Shown: positions 6,069 through 6,143 of the stretch, in pieces
How the letters are laid out: every line of letters begins with the position of its first letter
Numbering within the stretch: position 1 is the first letter of the stretch
Assembly: GCA_019242435.1 (NCBI GenBank)
Contig: JAFAVN010000103.1
Coordinates: forward strand, 1-6,143
DNA from: Verrucomicrobiota bacterium
Lineage (GTDB): Bacteria > Verrucomicrobiota > Verrucomicrobiia > Chthoniobacterales > JAFAMB01
Direction: 5' to 3'
DNA length: 6,143 bases
The notes under the pieces: generated by a model
Told to the model about the DNA's origin: nothing
The model's input: only the letters and a program-made list of their open reading frames with translations
Database searches by the model: none
Translations under genes and position numbers: made by a program

Positions 6069-6143
6069 TGCTTCGATACGAAAACCTCAAGCTGGGTGAA
6101 AACGCCTGCGGATATCAGCAAACTCGGCGGCGCCCTCTTTTGT
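5658..6143 (+). repeat. Tandem duplication, 2 x 243 bp, inside the DUF4256 gene
   Basis: Unit 1 is 5658-5900 and unit 2 is 5901-6143, both exactly 81 codons and in the same frame with no indels. By hand count they differ at about 30 of 243 positions (about 88% identical); some 16 codons differ synonymously and 10 non-synonymously, including the stop. The longest identical run is 35 bases (5788-5822 and 6031-6065), ending directly before the TGA of unit 2. The upstream flanks share the microhomology TCTTTT(A/G)T before GATTGT, a likely recombination point. Confidence 0.95.
6069..6143 (+). pseudogene. Open, homologous DUF4256 continuation after the TGA stop
   Basis: After TGA at 6066-6068 the same frame stays open for 25 codons to the window edge (CFDTKTSSWVK, PADISKLGGALFC), still matching unit 1 residue by residue. 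It is either untranslated remnant coding sequence or would be reached by readthrough. The unit 1 codons GGA AAT correspond to TGA TGC here. Confidence 0.7.

Overview
The window looks like chromosomal accessory DNA from a Gram-negative-type bacterium, with moderate GC (a little above half by eye) and unusually loose gene packing. The pairing of a NimR-like AraC regulator with a divergent Fsr-type exporter is common in Proteobacteria, but nothing here fixes the taxon. No tRNA, rRNA, CRISPR array, transposase or phage gene was found.

Layout from left to right. At 1-264 (minus) is the N-terminal cupin half of an AraC-family regulator, cut by the window edge. A roughly 100 bp divergent intergenic region with a 7-bp inverted repeat separates it from a fosmidomycin-resistance-type MFS exporter (361-1677, plus). 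A gene-poor stretch follows (1678-2160), holding two adjacent stem-loops, a possible decayed PhnG-like (C-P lyase) fragment on the minus strand, and a leader-like arrangement of two identical 8-bp palindromes around a very short ORF and a small hairpin. Next come a compact DUF2235-like alpha/beta hydrolase (2161-2790) with a terminator directly behind it, a small potassium channel with a canonical TVGYGD filter (2930-3448), and an unrecognised 164-residue protein (3668-4162) with a terminator. Converging on the latter is an amidohydrolase-2 family enzyme of the aromatic decarboxylase type (4269-5240, minus). Divergent from that is a DUF4256 protein (5427-6068).

The most unusual item is the DUF4256 gene. 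Its second half is an exact-length tandem duplication of 243 bp (81 codons): 5658-5900 and 5901-6143. The copies are about 88% identical, with mostly synonymous differences. The second copy carries an in-frame TGA at 6066, after which the frame stays open to the window edge. The window ends exactly on a repeat boundary, so a third unit, the missing normal C-terminus or an assembly break may lie just outside.

The genes do not form an obvious pathway. The only clear functional unit is the regulator/exporter pair. The others look like single-gene transcription units, each with its own intergenic region. I did not find a convincing new multi-gene system; the DUF4256 tandem duplication and the leader-like region before the hydrolase are the best candidates for follow-up.
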